From Sphingomonas abietis (GTDB taxonomy: Bacteria > Pseudomonadota > Alphaproteobacteria > Sphingomonadales > Sphingomonadaceae): a stretch of 64,000 nucleotides of DNA. This document shows, piece by piece, positions 28,840 through 37,767 of the stretch; within the stretch, counting starts at the first letter, position 1, and every line of letters begins with the position of its first letter. The stretch is taken from NCBI RefSeq assembly GCF_027625475.1, contig NZ_CP115174.1:2453001-2517000 (forward strand), given 5' to 3'. Made by a program: the position numbers and the translations under genes. The notes under the pieces are model-generated. The model saw only the letters and a list, made by a program, of their open reading frames with translations. It had not been told where the DNA came from and made no database searches.

Positions 28840-29598
28840 ATGCCATCATATCCCATCGCGCTCGTCACCGGCGGCAGCCGTGGCCTCGGCCGCTCGACCG
28901 TGGAGGCGCTCGCCCGGCGCGGGGTCGCGTCGATCCTGACCTACAACAGCAACCGCGCCGCCGCCGACGAGGTGGTCGCAGCCGTCGAAGCGGCAGGCGC
29001 CAAGGCGATCGCGATCCGGCTCGATACCGGCGATACCGCCAGCTTTCCCGCTTTTGCCGATGCCGTCCGGCAGGCACTCGGCACGCTGGGCGCGGAGCGG
29101 TTCGACTATCTGGTCAACATGGCGGGCACGTCGCACAGCGGTTTGCTCGGCGATGTCACCGAGGAGGATTTCGATGCGGCCTATCGCGTCCACGTCAAAG
29201 GCCCGTTCTTTCTCACCCAGACGCTGCTGCCGCTGATCGCGGATGGCGGCCGGATCGTGAACATTTCCTCGGGCCTGACCCGCATCATCTATCCGGGCCG
29301 CATCGCTTATGGGGCGATGAAGGGCGCGGTGGAGGTGATGACCCGCTATATGGCCAAGGAACTCGGGCCTCGCCGCATCGCCGTCAACACGGTCGCGCCC
29401 GGCGCCATCCAGACCGACTTTTCCGGCGGTATGGTGCGCGACAATCCCGATGTGAGCCGCCACATCGCCGAAGCCACCGCCCTCGGCCGCCCCGGCCTTC
29501 CCGACGATATCGGCCCGATGATCGCATCGCTGTTGTCGGAGGATCATCGCTGGGTGAACGCGCAGCGGATCGAGGTGTCTGGCGGCCAGGCCATCTAG
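28840..29598 (+). CDS. SDR family NAD(P)-dependent oxidoreductase
   Basis: Classical short-chain dehydrogenase of 252 residues. The cofactor loop is TGGSRGLG (residues 10-17), the central strand motif is NMAGTSHSG, the catalytic Ser is in NISSGL and the catalytic pair lies in YGAMK. The C-terminal VNAQRIEVSGG is typical. The substrate is unknown; 3-oxoacyl-ACP reductase-like or sugar/alcohol dehydrogenase roles are possible. The ATG follows GGAGG five bases upstream. It is divergent from, and probably controlled by, the LysR protein. Confidence 0.93.
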   Translation: MPSYPIALVTGGSRGLGRSTVEALARRGVASILTYNSNRAAADEVVAAVEAAGAKAIAIRLDTGDTASFPAFADAVRQALGTLGAERFDYLVNMAGTSHSGLLGDVTEEDFDAAYRVHVKGPFFLTQTLLPLIADGGRIVNISSGLTRIIYPGRIAYGAMKGAVEVMTRYMAKELGPRRIAVNTVAPGAIQTDFSGGMVRDNPDVSRHIAEATALGRPGLPDDIGPMIASLLSEDHRWVNAQRIEVSGGQAI

Positions 29599-29699
29599 GC
29601 GACCACGCCCGGCCGGCGTGTTGCCCAGATAAGACATTGCCAAGAGGCCGAACGGCGGCCTAGCCTGCGACCATCCGTTCTTCGTGGAAGGTCAATCGA

Positions 29700-31736
29700 A
29701 TGCGCCGTTCGGCCCTGCTCGCCGTCACCTGCCTCACCCTGTCTCCCGTCGCCTTGGCGACGCCGCTGGCGGCGCAGACGGCGGCTCCCAAATTCACGCC
29801 ATGGGGCATCCGCCTGTCGGACATGGACACCGGCGTGAAGCCGGGCGACGATTTCTATCGCTACGCCAACGGCCACTGGCTCGACAGCACGACGATCGCG
29901 CCCGATCGCACCTCGGCGGGGATCGACGTCGTGCTGGCCGACGAGGCCGAGCAGCAGGTCCGCGCCATCGCCGAGGAGGGCGAGGCCAAGCCGGTCTCCG
30001 CCGCCGAGAAGCAGATTGGCGATCTCTACGCCAGCTGGATGGACGAGGCGGCGATCGAGAAGGCCGGCACTGCGCCGCTCAAGCCCTATCTCGCCCGCAT
30101 CGCCGCGCTCAAGGACAGCCACGCGCTGGCGATGTTGACCGCCGAGACCGGCTATGCCGGCCCGACCGGGATCAGCATCTTCGCCGACGTCAATCGCCCC
30201 GGCCGCTACGGCGTCTATGTCGGCCAGGCCGGCCTCGGCATGCCGGGCCGGGACTATTATCTGCTCAAGGGTGAGAAATATGACGGCTTCCGCGCCGCCT
30301 ATCGCGCTTATGCGATCACGCTGCTGACCCTCGCGGGCTTCAGCGACGCACCGGCGCGGGCCGATCGGATCATCGCGCTCGAAACCGCGATGGCGACCTC
30401 GCAATGGACGCCCGAGCGCGAGCGCGACATCCAGCAGACCAACAACCCGATGACGGTCGCCAAGCTCCAGGCACTGGCGCCGCAGTTCGACTGGCCGCAA
30501 TTCCTCAAGACCTCCGGCATCTCCGCCACCGAGGTGATCGTCGGCGAGCCCACCGCCGTGCAGACCGCCGGCACGCTGCTCGCCTCGACCCCGCTCCAGA
30601 CCTGGAAGGACTATCTCGCCTTCCACTTCATCAGCGATCACGCGCAATATCTGCCCAAGGCGTTCGACGACGCGCATTTCGATTTCTTCGGCAAGACGCT
30701 GAGCGGCCAGCCCCAGCAGCGGGCGCGCTGGAAGCGCGGCGTGCGTCTCGTCAACGGGATGCTCGGCGAGGCGGTCGGCAAAATCTATGTCGATCGCTAT
30801 TATCCGCCCGAAAGCGATCGCCAGATGGGCGAACTGATCGCCAATCTGCGGGCCGCTTATGGCGACGAGCTCCAGCACCTCGCCTGGATGGACGACGCCA
30901 CCCGCAAGCAGGCGCTGGAAAAGCTCGCCACCTTCGATCCGCGCACCGGCCATCCGGTGAAATATATCGATTATAGCGCCCTCACCCTGTCGCCGGGCGA
31001 TCTGCTCGGCAATGCGATGCGATCCGAGAGGTTCGAGTGGAACCTGCTGCTCGCGCGCTACCCCAAGCCGGTCGACCGGAGCCTGTGGGACATGACGCCG
31101 CAGACGGTGAACGCTTATTATGATCCGACGGTCAACCAGATCACCTTCCCCGCCGCGATCCTCCAGGCGCCCTATTTCGATCCCAACGCCGATCCGGCGG
31201 TCAATTACGGCGCGATCGGCGCCACCATCGGCCACGAAATGGGCCATGGCTTCGACGATCAGGGCCGCCAGTTCGATGCCACCGGCAAGGTCCGCGACTG
31301 GTGGACCAAGACGTCCGCCGACAAGTTCAAGGTGCGGACCAGCATGCTCGGCAAGCAGTTCGACGGCTATGAGCCGGTGCCCGGCGTCCACATCAAGGGC
31401 GAGCTGACGATGGGCGAGAATGTCGGCGATCTCGGCGGGCTGGAAATGGCGTGGGGGGCGTGGCGGCGCTATGTGGCCGAACATGGCGATCCCGGCGTGA
31501 AGGGCGGCTACACCGCCGACCAGCGCTTCCTGATCGCCTACAGCTACTCGTGGCAGACCAAGCAGCGCGAGGATTCGATGCGCCAGCAACTGCTCACCAA
31601 CGAGCACAGCCCGGCCGAATATCGCGTCAACGGCATCGTCCGCAATTTCGATCCCTGGTACAAGGCGTTCGACGTCAAGCCCGGCGACAAGCTCTACCTG
31701 CCGCCCGATCAGCGCGTCCATATCTGGGTGAACTGA
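29700..31736 (+). CDS. Exported M13 family metallopeptidase
   Basis: Neprilysin/PepO-type zinc endopeptidase of 678 residues with a signal peptide ending PLAAQ. The zinc site is intact: His512, Glu513 and His516 in GHEMGHGFDDQGRQ, with the third ligand Glu573 in GENVGDLGG. The substrate-binding VNAYYDP and the C-terminal RVNGIVRNFDPWYKAFDVKPGDKLYLP are characteristic of the family. It would degrade oligopeptides in the periplasm. The gene appears monocistronic, followed by a strong hairpin. Confidence 0.95.
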   Translation: MRRSALLAVTCLTLSPVALATPLAAQTAAPKFTPWGIRLSDMDTGVKPGDDFYRYANGHWLDSTTIAPDRTSAGIDVVLADEAEQQVRAIAEEGEAKPVSAAEKQIGDLYASWMDEAAIEKAGTAPLKPYLARIAALKDSHALAMLTAETGYAGPTGISIFADVNRPGRYGVYVGQAGLGMPGRDYYLLKGEKYDGFRAAYRAYAITLLTLAGFSDAPARADRIIALETAMATSQWTPERERDIQQTNNPMTVAKLQALAPQFDWPQFLKTSGISATEVIVGEPTAVQTAGTLLASTPLQTWKDYLAFHFISDHAQYLPKAFDDAHFDFFGKTLSGQPQQRARWKRGVRLVNGMLGEAVGKIYVDRYYPPESDRQMGELIANLRAAYGDELQHLAWMDDATRKQALEKLATFDPRTGHPVKYIDYSALTLSPGDLLGNAMRSERFEWNLLLARYPKPVDRSLWDMTPQTVNAYYDPTVNQITFPAAILQAPYFDPNADPAVNYGAIGATIGHEMGHGFDDQGRQFDATGKVRDWWTKTSADKFKVRTSMLGKQFDGYEPVPGVHIKGELTMGENVGDLGGLEMAWGAWRRYVAEHGDPGVKGGYTADQRFLIAYSYSWQTKQREDSMRQQLLTNEHSPAEYRVNGIVRNFDPWYKAFDVKPGDKLYLPPDQRVHIWVN

Positions 31737-31743
31737 ACCTTGC

Positions 31744-31786
31744 GCCCTGTCGGACGAAAGCGGCCCCTGTGCTCGTCCGACAGGGC
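31744..31786 (+). terminator. Perfect 14-bp hairpin after the M13 peptidase gene
   Basis: GCCCTGTCGGACGA (31744-31757) and its exact reverse complement (31773-31786) flank a 15-base loop, starting 8 bases after the stop codon. No T-run follows, so it may act as an mRNA 3'-end stabiliser or a Rho-assisted terminator. Confidence 0.6.
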
Positions 31787-32020
31787 ATATCGCAATGCCG
31801 GGCAAAACGGGTAGCGGGCATGACCCTGACTGCATGCCGCAGACCGGGGTTGTTTCATAGATACCGTCCTGGACCGGCGCGCCGAACCGACCCGACTGCA
31901 ATGCGTCCCGCTTCTCCGGAATAGCCGGCACCGGACCTTTCGCATCTTCGGAAGGCTTTGTTGCCCAAACCGGAAAGGACCGTACCCATCACCGGATCAG
32001 CCCCATTTTCGGGGGCTTTT
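31787..32020 (+). ncRNA. Structured gap, candidate small RNA ending in a terminator-like hairpin
   Basis: The only gap longer than 300 bases in the window is 31737-32263. No open frame there has convincing coding character. It contains an imperfect stem (CGGACCTTTC near 31933 with GAAAGGACCG near 31974, one A-A mismatch) and ends at 31999-32020 with AGCCCC-ATTTTCG-GGGGCT followed by four T, which reads as a Rho-independent terminator on the plus strand with no protein gene directly in front of it. It does not match the conserved cores of 4.5S, RNase P, 6S or tmRNA that I can recall. The 240 bases after 32020 hold no feature I recognise apart from the upstream region of the next gene. Confidence 0.3.
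31999..32020 (+). terminator. Intrinsic-terminator-like hairpin with T-tract
   Basis: AGCCCC and GGGGCT flank a seven-base loop and are followed by TTTT. It lies more than 260 bases after the M13 peptidase stop and behind that gene's own hairpin, so it may end a separate short transcript. Confidence 0.5.
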
Positions 32021-32263
32021 GAAACGGGTCGGTCGGGCCGGGCCGGCCGGCATCGCCGCCCATGACGGGTTGCATGATTGCATGCCCGAAACCCCGCTGG
32101 CATGAAGCACGCCGCGCGGCGCGAGACAGAATGCCCGACCGGAGAGGCCCACATCCGCAGCCGCATTCGGCCAATCTTTGGCCCGCGTGCAGCGCCAGCC
32201 CTGGGCGATGTTCGTTTCCGTCGCGCCCGCATTGACGTCAGACTCCAAGAAGGAAGCCAATCC

Positions 32264-32746
32264 ATGCGCCATCGATCCGTTGGACGATTTCTCGCTTTTG
32301 CCGCGCTCGGCGGCCTTGCCTTCACGTCGGCCGCCCAGGCGGTCACTCACAGGCCCGTCCTCGAGGATGCCGACGTGCTCAAGCTCGCCAGCGTGGCGCG
32401 CGCGGAACTGGTGAAGGCACAGAGCACCGGTTGCATCGTCATCGCGGATCCCGACGGCCTTCCTCTGTATGTCGAGCGGCAGGCCAGCGCCTATCCGAAC
32501 TGCCTGTCTGCGGCATTGGCCAAAGCCAAATCGGCCGCGCTGTTCGAGAAGGATACCAACGGCGACTACGAAGCCCTGAAAAAGGGCGATATGACGACGC
32601 TGGTGGTGCCGCACCTGTCGCCCAATCCGGGCGGCGTTCCGCTGCGTGCGGAAGGTTCGGTGATCGGATCGCTCGCGATCAGCACGGCGGATGGCGCCAT
32701 CGACGAGAAGGTCGTCCGGGCGACGATCGCGACCTGGAATCACTGA
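32264..32746 (+). CDS. Exported GlcG/HbpS-like heme-binding family protein
   Basis: Product of 160 residues with a signal peptide (to TSAAQA). The body follows the GlcG/HbpS (DUF336) pattern: LKLASVARAELVKAQSTGCIVIADPDGLPLYVER, then ALAKAKSAALF, and VIGSLAISTADGAIDEKVVRATI near the end. Members bind heme or act as periplasmic accessory proteins of unknown function. The ATG at 32264 is supported by AAGGAAG upstream and the signal peptide. No heme genes are adjacent. Confidence 0.82.
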   Translation: MRHRSVGRFLAFAALGGLAFTSAAQAVTHRPVLEDADVLKLASVARAELVKAQSTGCIVIADPDGLPLYVERQASAYPNCLSAALAKAKSAALFEKDTNGDYEALKKGDMTTLVVPHLSPNPGGVPLRAEGSVIGSLAISTADGAIDEKVVRATIATWNH

Positions 32747-32863
32747 CCCGCGGCGTGCGGCCGTCGCAGCGATCCCTTCCATTGCGGCGGCCCAACTGCG
32801 TCGGCTAACGCGACGTTAACCCTTTGCGGCGCATGGCTGATCCCCGGACGGAGGAGACAGGCC

Positions 32864-33016
32864 ATGCGCAGGATCGCCACATTCTATCGGGATCGCAGCG
32901 GGCTGGTCGGTGCGGATTTCGCGCTGATCATGCTGATGGTGCTGGCCGGCCGCTATGTCGCGATGACGCACGGCGATCAGATCGGCGCCTTGCTGGGTCC
33001 GCTGTTCAGCGCCTGA
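32864..33016 (+). CDS. Very small Flp-pilin-like membrane peptide
   Basis: Gene for a 50-residue peptide. The ATG follows GGAGGAGACA. The sequence opens RRIATFYRDRSGLVGADFALIMLMVLAGRY: a basic start, an RDRSG turn, an acidic residue and then a hydrophobic helix. This mirrors Flp/TadE-type pilin N-termini (RDESGATAIEYGLI) but lacks the usual Glu-Tyr pair. No tad or cpa assembly genes are seen nearby. It may be an orphan pilin-like peptide or an unrelated single-span membrane protein. Confidence 0.55.
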   Translation: MRRIATFYRDRSGLVGADFALIMLMVLAGRYVAMTHGDQIGALLGPLFSA

Positions 33017-33119
33017 GGTCAACGCCGGAGCGCGCGCGACAAGCCGTTCCGCCCCCTTCGCATCGCCGCCGCGCCCTGCTACCCGTCCGCCAGCCATCCC
33101 GGCTGCCGTGAAAGGGACG

Positions 33120-33992
33120 ATGCGCCAGCCGATCGTCGATATCGTCTATAATCCTGCTTCCGGTGGCTATGCGGCCGACCGGATCGATGCGTTGCGGGCA
33201 GCCTTTGCCGAGCGTGGCGCGGACGTCCGCCTGTCCGCCACCGGCCGTGACGGTGTGACGGTGAACCCCGAAGCCGATCATGTCTGCGTGGCCGGCGGCG
33301 ACGGCACCGTTCGACAAGTCGTCGAGGCACTCCATCGCGCCGGGCTCGATCCGACGATCAGCATCTGCCCCACCGGCACGGTCAATCTGCTGATGCTGGA
33401 AACCGGGCAGGACGGCGCCCCGGAGGCCATCGCCGCGCGCGTCCTCGGCGGCGATGATATCCGCACCCATTATGGCGTGGCGGTCAACGACACCCTGTTC
33501 CTGGCGTGTGCCAATGTCGGGCCGGAGGCATGGGCCGTTGAGCGCGTATCGTCCGGGTTGAAACGGTGGATCGGGCGTTTCGCCTATGCCGTCGCGCTGT
33601 TGCCGCTGCTGATCCGCTGGCCGCGTACCCCGATCCGGCTCGCGGTGGACGCCCCCGCCGCAGGCCGCCGGACGATCGATTGCGAGGCCTTCTACGTCGC
33701 CAAGGGGCGCTATTTCGCCGGCCGTTGGCGCCTGTCGGCCGAGGCCAGCCTCCAGCGCCCGGACATCCGCGTCGTGGCGCTCGCGACGGCGCGGCGCATC
33801 GATATGGCGCGTTTCTGGTGCCGGCTCGCCCTGCATCGCCCGATCGAAACCATGCCGGGCGTCACCGCCTTCGCCTGCACCGCCCTGACCGCGACATCGG
33901 CCGTGCCGCTCGCCGTTCAGGCGGACGGGGATATCGCCACGACCCTGCCCGCCCGTTTCGAGATCATGGCGCAGCCGCTTCGCTTCGCCTAG
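33120..33992 (+). CDS. Diacylglycerol kinase-like lipid kinase (YegS/DagK family)
   Basis: Lipid kinase of 290 residues. The nucleotide-binding GGDGTVRQVV and the IVYNPASGG opening are the hallmarks of the DAGK catalytic domain, and ICPTGTVNLLM completes the active-site region. It probably phosphorylates diacylglycerol or a related lipid at the inner membrane. The ATG at 33120 is preferred over a GTG at 33108 because AAAGGGAC lies in front of it. The final TAG is read from a CTAG tetranucleotide that also provides the stop codon of the convergent GH3 gene. Confidence 0.9.
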   Translation: MRQPIVDIVYNPASGGYAADRIDALRAAFAERGADVRLSATGRDGVTVNPEADHVCVAGGDGTVRQVVEALHRAGLDPTISICPTGTVNLLMLETGQDGAPEAIAARVLGGDDIRTHYGVAVNDTLFLACANVGPEAWAVERVSSGLKRWIGRFAYAVALLPLLIRWPRTPIRLAVDAPAAGRRTIDCEAFYVAKGRYFAGRWRLSAEASLQRPDIRVVALATARRIDMARFWCRLALHRPIETMPGVTAFACTALTATSAVPLAVQADGDIATTLPARFEIMAQPLRFA

Positions 33993-36262
33993 ACGAGTTC
34001 GAAGCTGCCCTTGAGCCCGGTTTCGGCAGAGGGCGCGATCCACAGATCGAAGGTGCCGGGCTCCACCACGGGCTTCAGATCCGGCCCCAGATGGCCGAGC
34101 ATCGCGCGGCGGATGGTGAACCGGACCTCGCTCGATCCGCCCGGTGCGACCGCCACACGCTGCCAGTCGAGCAGGCGGCGCACCGGCTGGGTGATGGTGG
34201 CGACGCGGGCATGGACGTAGAGCTGCACCAGTTCGTCCGCGGCGCGATCGCCGCTGTTGCGGATGCGCGCCGAGACCGTGAGCCCCTCGTTCCCCGCAAG
34301 CCTGCCGCCGCCCATGTCGAGCCCGGCATAGTCGATCTTGCCGTAGGTCAGCCCGTGCCCGAACGGGAAGCGTGCGCCGTCGGGCGCGGTGCGGTACTGC
34401 GCCTTATAGGCCTGCTGCGGCCCCGGCGGGGCGGGCCGCCCGGTCGGCTTGTGATCATAATGCAGCGGTTCCTGCCCGCTTTCATAGGGGAAGCTGACCG
34501 GCAGCCGGCCCGAAGGACGGGCGACGCCGAACAGGATATCGGCGAGCGCATGGCCGGTCTCGCTGCCCAGAAACCATGTCACCAGGATCGCCGGCGCGGC
34601 CAGCACCGCACCCTCAAGCGCCAGCGCCCGGCCGTTCTTGATCAACACGATCATCGGCTTGCCGAGCGCCGCCACCGCCTCTGCCAATCGCATCTGCGGC
34701 TCCGGCACCACGATGGCGGTGCGCGACTGCGATTCGCCCGACATCTGCTGGCCTTCGCCGATCGCCAGCACCACGATGTCGGCCGCTCGCGCCGCCGCCA
34801 CCGCCGCCGCGATGCCGCCGGGGATCGGCGTCTCGATATCCGATCCGGGGGCGACGCTCAGCCGCTCCGGATCGCGCATCGCCGCGCGCATCCCGGTCGC
34901 GAGGTCGATCGCCTGACGATCGTCGCCATAGACGTTCCACGGCCCGATCAGATCATGCTGGCCGGATGCGAAGGGGCCGATCAGCGCGATCTTCTCGGCG
35001 CCGTCGGCCTTCAGGGGCAGCAGGCCGCCGTCATTCTTCAGCAGGACCACCGAACGCTGCGCCGCTTCGCGGGCGAGATCGCGCGTCACCGGGGTTAGCA
35101 CCCGCGCCTGCTCGCGACCGGGGCCGAGGCGGCGGAAGGGATCGTCGAACAGGCCCAGCCGCGCCTTGAGCGCCAGCACGCGCCGCACCGCCTCGTCCAC
35201 CCGCGCCATCGACACGTCGCCGCTCTTCACCAGATCGGGCAGGTGCTTGAGGTAGAGGCCGCTCTCCATGCTCATGTCGACGCCGGCCAGGATCGCTTTC
35301 TTCGCGGCGTCGCGGCCATCCTTGGCGTAGCCCGCGGCGACCAGCTCCTCGTCGGCGGTATAGTCGGAGACGACGAGCCCCCGGAAATCCCATTTGCCGC
35401 GCAGCACGTCCGACATCAGCCAGTGATTGGCGGTGGCCGGCACGCCGTTGACCTCGTTGAACGACGCCATGACGCTGACCACGCCCGCACCGAGCGCGGA
35501 CTGGAAGGGGGGAAAATAGGTCTCGCGCAGCGTGTGTTCCGAGATATCGACGCTGTTATATTCCATGCCGCCCTCGCCCGCGCCATAAGCGGCGAAATGC
35601 TTGGCGCAGGCGCCGACCGCATCGTCGCGAGCCACGTCGTCACCCTGGAAGCCCTCGACCCGCGCGGCGGCGAAGCGGGTGCCGACCAGCACGTCCTCCC
35701 CCGCCGATTCCACGCCTCGGCCCCAGCGCTGGTCGCGCGCAATATCCACCATCGGCGCGAAGGTGAGATCGATGCCGGCCGCCGATGCCTCCACCGCCGC
35801 CGCGCGCGCGGTACGCCGGGCCAGCTCGGGGTCGAAGCTCGCCGCCTCGCCGAGCGGCACCGGGAAGATCGTGCGGAAGCCGTGGATCACATCGGCGGCA
35901 AAGAACATCGGAATGCCGAGCCGGCTTTTCACCGCCTCCTGCTGGAGCTGGCGATGCCAGTCCGATCCGCGCCCGTTGAAGACCGACGAGACACGACCGG
36001 CACGCGCATCCGCCAGCTGCCCCCGGACATTCGGATTGCTGCCCGCCGGATTGAGCGCGGTCGCCGCCGTTCCGCCGATCGCCGACGCCATGATCGAAAG
36101 CTGGCCGGCCTTCTCCTCAATCGTCATCCGGTCGATCAGAGCATCGATGAACGCAGGTGTCGCCTTGCCCGCCGGGCCGAGTGCGAAGCCGACCGCCGGT
36201 CGCCCCGCCACCACCAGGGTGCCCGCGCCGGCCAGCATCGCCCTGCGCCCGATACCGCTCAC
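33989..36262 (-). CDS. Exported GH3 beta-glucosidase (BglX-like)
   Basis: Family 3 glycoside hydrolase of 757 residues. The N-terminus (GIGRRAMLAGAGTLVVAG) looks like a twin-arginine signal. The barrel domain carries KHFAAYG (Lys221-His222) and the nucleophile Asp300 in GLVVSDYTADE. The second domain has the acid/base candidate Glu in QMSGESQSRT, and a fibronectin III-like domain closes the protein. It hydrolyses terminal beta-glucosyl residues. The ATG overlaps the GH144-like stop by four bases, so it is the last gene of the receptor-endoglucanase-glucosidase operon and would finish oligosaccharides released upstream. Confidence 0.95.
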   Translation of the reverse strand: MSGIGRRAMLAGAGTLVVAGRPAVGFALGPAGKATPAFIDALIDRMTIEEKAGQLSIMASAIGGTAATALNPAGSNPNVRGQLADARAGRVSSVFNGRGSDWHRQLQQEAVKSRLGIPMFFAADVIHGFRTIFPVPLGEAASFDPELARRTARAAAVEASAAGIDLTFAPMVDIARDQRWGRGVESAGEDVLVGTRFAAARVEGFQGDDVARDDAVGACAKHFAAYGAGEGGMEYNSVDISEHTLRETYFPPFQSALGAGVVSVMASFNEVNGVPATANHWLMSDVLRGKWDFRGLVVSDYTADEELVAAGYAKDGRDAAKKAILAGVDMSMESGLYLKHLPDLVKSGDVSMARVDEAVRRVLALKARLGLFDDPFRRLGPGREQARVLTPVTRDLAREAAQRSVVLLKNDGGLLPLKADGAEKIALIGPFASGQHDLIGPWNVYGDDRQAIDLATGMRAAMRDPERLSVAPGSDIETPIPGGIAAAVAAARAADIVVLAIGEGQQMSGESQSRTAIVVPEPQMRLAEAVAALGKPMIVLIKNGRALALEGAVLAAPAILVTWFLGSETGHALADILFGVARPSGRLPVSFPYESGQEPLHYDHKPTGRPAPPGPQQAYKAQYRTAPDGARFPFGHGLTYGKIDYAGLDMGGGRLAGNEGLTVSARIRNSGDRAADELVQLYVHARVATITQPVRRLLDWQRVAVAPGGSSEVRFTIRRAMLGHLGPDLKPVVEPGTFDLWIAPSAETGLKGSFELV

Positions 36263-37767
36263 GCCCCCTTCTCTGCCGAAGGATCGAGCCAGCCTCCCTT
36301 GAACCCGGCCTTGTCCAGCCCGGCCTTGATGTAGGGATTGCGGCTCATGATCTTCCAGATCAGGCCGGTGCGGTAATTCTCGATCATCGCCAGGATCGGC
36401 CCCTGGTCGATGCCGAGATAGACATTGTCGAACCAGCCCTTGCCGGGCACCAGCTTGCCCGTATCGATCTTGGTCTTCTGATCCTGGAAGGTCAGGTTGA
36501 AAGCGTCGAAGAAGCCATAGGTGCCATAGAGATCGTCGCCGTAGCGCTGGCGCATTCCCATCAGCGCCGGAATGCAGATTTCGGGCGCGAACGCGATCGA
36601 ACCGCCGGCCGCGGTCGGCGCGATCGTGCCGTCGTCGATCGCCCCGACGCCGCGCGCCGCATAGCTGTGGAAGGCACGCTGCTCGCCCGCGATATCGAGC
36701 GTGACGTCGGCCGGGCCATCGCAGGCGGTGAGGCCGAACTGATCGGCGGCATAGCCGCGCCAGCCCATCGGATTGGCCAGCGCGTAATTGCGCTGGGCGA
36801 TCGTCGCGCGGCGGCTATTCTCGAAATAATCGAGCCCCTTGGTGCGCATGAAATCATCCTGGATCTTGCGAAAATCGATCCAGATGTGGCTGTATTGATG
36901 GCCGAACATCGGCGGGAAGCGGAGCATCGACAGATCGCCGCTGTCGGTCCAGAAGGTCGCCAGTCGCTTGCTCCATGCGTCCCAGCTATCCTTGGGCAGG
37001 CCGTAGATCGGCGCGCCGAGCGCCAGGATATAGACCAGCATCCCTTCGTTATAGGCCACCCAGTCATAGGGGATGAACTCGCTCTCCGGCGTCCAGCCCA
37101 GCGCCACGACGGGGGCGCGGGTCATCGCCCAGCGCCAGTCGATCCGGGTGTAGAGCTTGTCCGCGAGGTCGCGGATCTCCTTTTCCTGCGGTTGGTCGTA
37201 ATAGGTCTGGGCGAGCAGCACGCCGGCCATCAGCAGGGCGGTATCGACGGTCGAGATCTCCGACCCGCCGAACCGCACGCCGTCCTTCATGCCGAGGAAA
37301 TGATAGAAGAAGCCCTGATAGCCGGTCATCCCCTCCGGCTTGGCGCCCTGCTCGGCACCGGCCAGGAAGCGCAGCATCGCCACCGTGCGCGCCGCCGCCT
37401 GCGCGCGCGGCACATAGCCCCGCTCCACCCCGATCACGAAGGCGGTGAGCGCGAAGCCCATCGCCGCGATGCTGGCAAAGTCCCCGGACGGAAAGCGATC
37501 CGGCGCGAGGCCCCGCTTGGGTTCCGTCGTCCACCAGAAATAGGCGAAGGTGCGCAGTTGCACGTCATCGAGAAACGCCTCCATCTGGGGCGTCATCTCC
37601 AGGGGCGGCAGGCCCGACGAGGCGGATCCCGAAGCAGATGCGATCGGAGATCGTATCTCGATCGGCGACTGGAACTTCACGCTGCTGCATCCCGCCAGCC
37701 CGGCCAGCCCGGCGCCCATCAGCACCCGCCGGCCGATCAGGCCGCTCTCGTTCTTGATATCATCCAT
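36259..37767 (-). CDS. GH144-like endo-beta-1,2-glucanase (glycoamylase-like family)
   Basis: Product of 502 residues with an N-terminal RR motif and lipobox-like LAGLAGCSS, so probably a periplasmic or outer-membrane lipoprotein. The (alpha/alpha)6 family signature is strong: FLDDVQLRTFAYFWWTTEPKRGLAPDR, TAFVIGVERGYVPRAQA, GGSEISTVDTALLMAGVL and MFGHQYSHIWIDFR. This is the Glycoamylase (PF10091) family; characterised members in GH144 are endo-beta-1,2-glucanases releasing sophorooligosaccharides, but others act elsewhere, so the linkage is inferred. Its start shares one base with the TonB receptor stop (TGATG). Confidence 0.82.
   Translation of the reverse strand: MDDIKNESGLIGRRVLMGAGLAGLAGCSSVKFQSPIEIRSPIASASGSASSGLPPLEMTPQMEAFLDDVQLRTFAYFWWTTEPKRGLAPDRFPSGDFASIAAMGFALTAFVIGVERGYVPRAQAAARTVAMLRFLAGAEQGAKPEGMTGYQGFFYHFLGMKDGVRFGGSEISTVDTALLMAGVLLAQTYYDQPQEKEIRDLADKLYTRIDWRWAMTRAPVVALGWTPESEFIPYDWVAYNEGMLVYILALGAPIYGLPKDSWDAWSKRLATFWTDSGDLSMLRFPPMFGHQYSHIWIDFRKIQDDFMRTKGLDYFENSRRATIAQRNYALANPMGWRGYAADQFGLTACDGPADVTLDIAGEQRAFHSYAARGVGAIDDGTIAPTAAGGSIAFAPEICIPALMGMRQRYGDDLYGTYGFFDAFNLTFQDQKTKIDTGKLVPGKGWFDNVYLGIDQGPILAMIENYRTGLIWKIMSRNPYIKAGLDKAGFKGGWLDPSAEKGA

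Noticed and set aside
31855..32346. A 163-codon minus-strand open frame across the long gap
   Set aside because: It is Arg/Ala-rich, overlaps the start of the GlcG-like gene, has no ribosome site, and crosses the hairpin structures.
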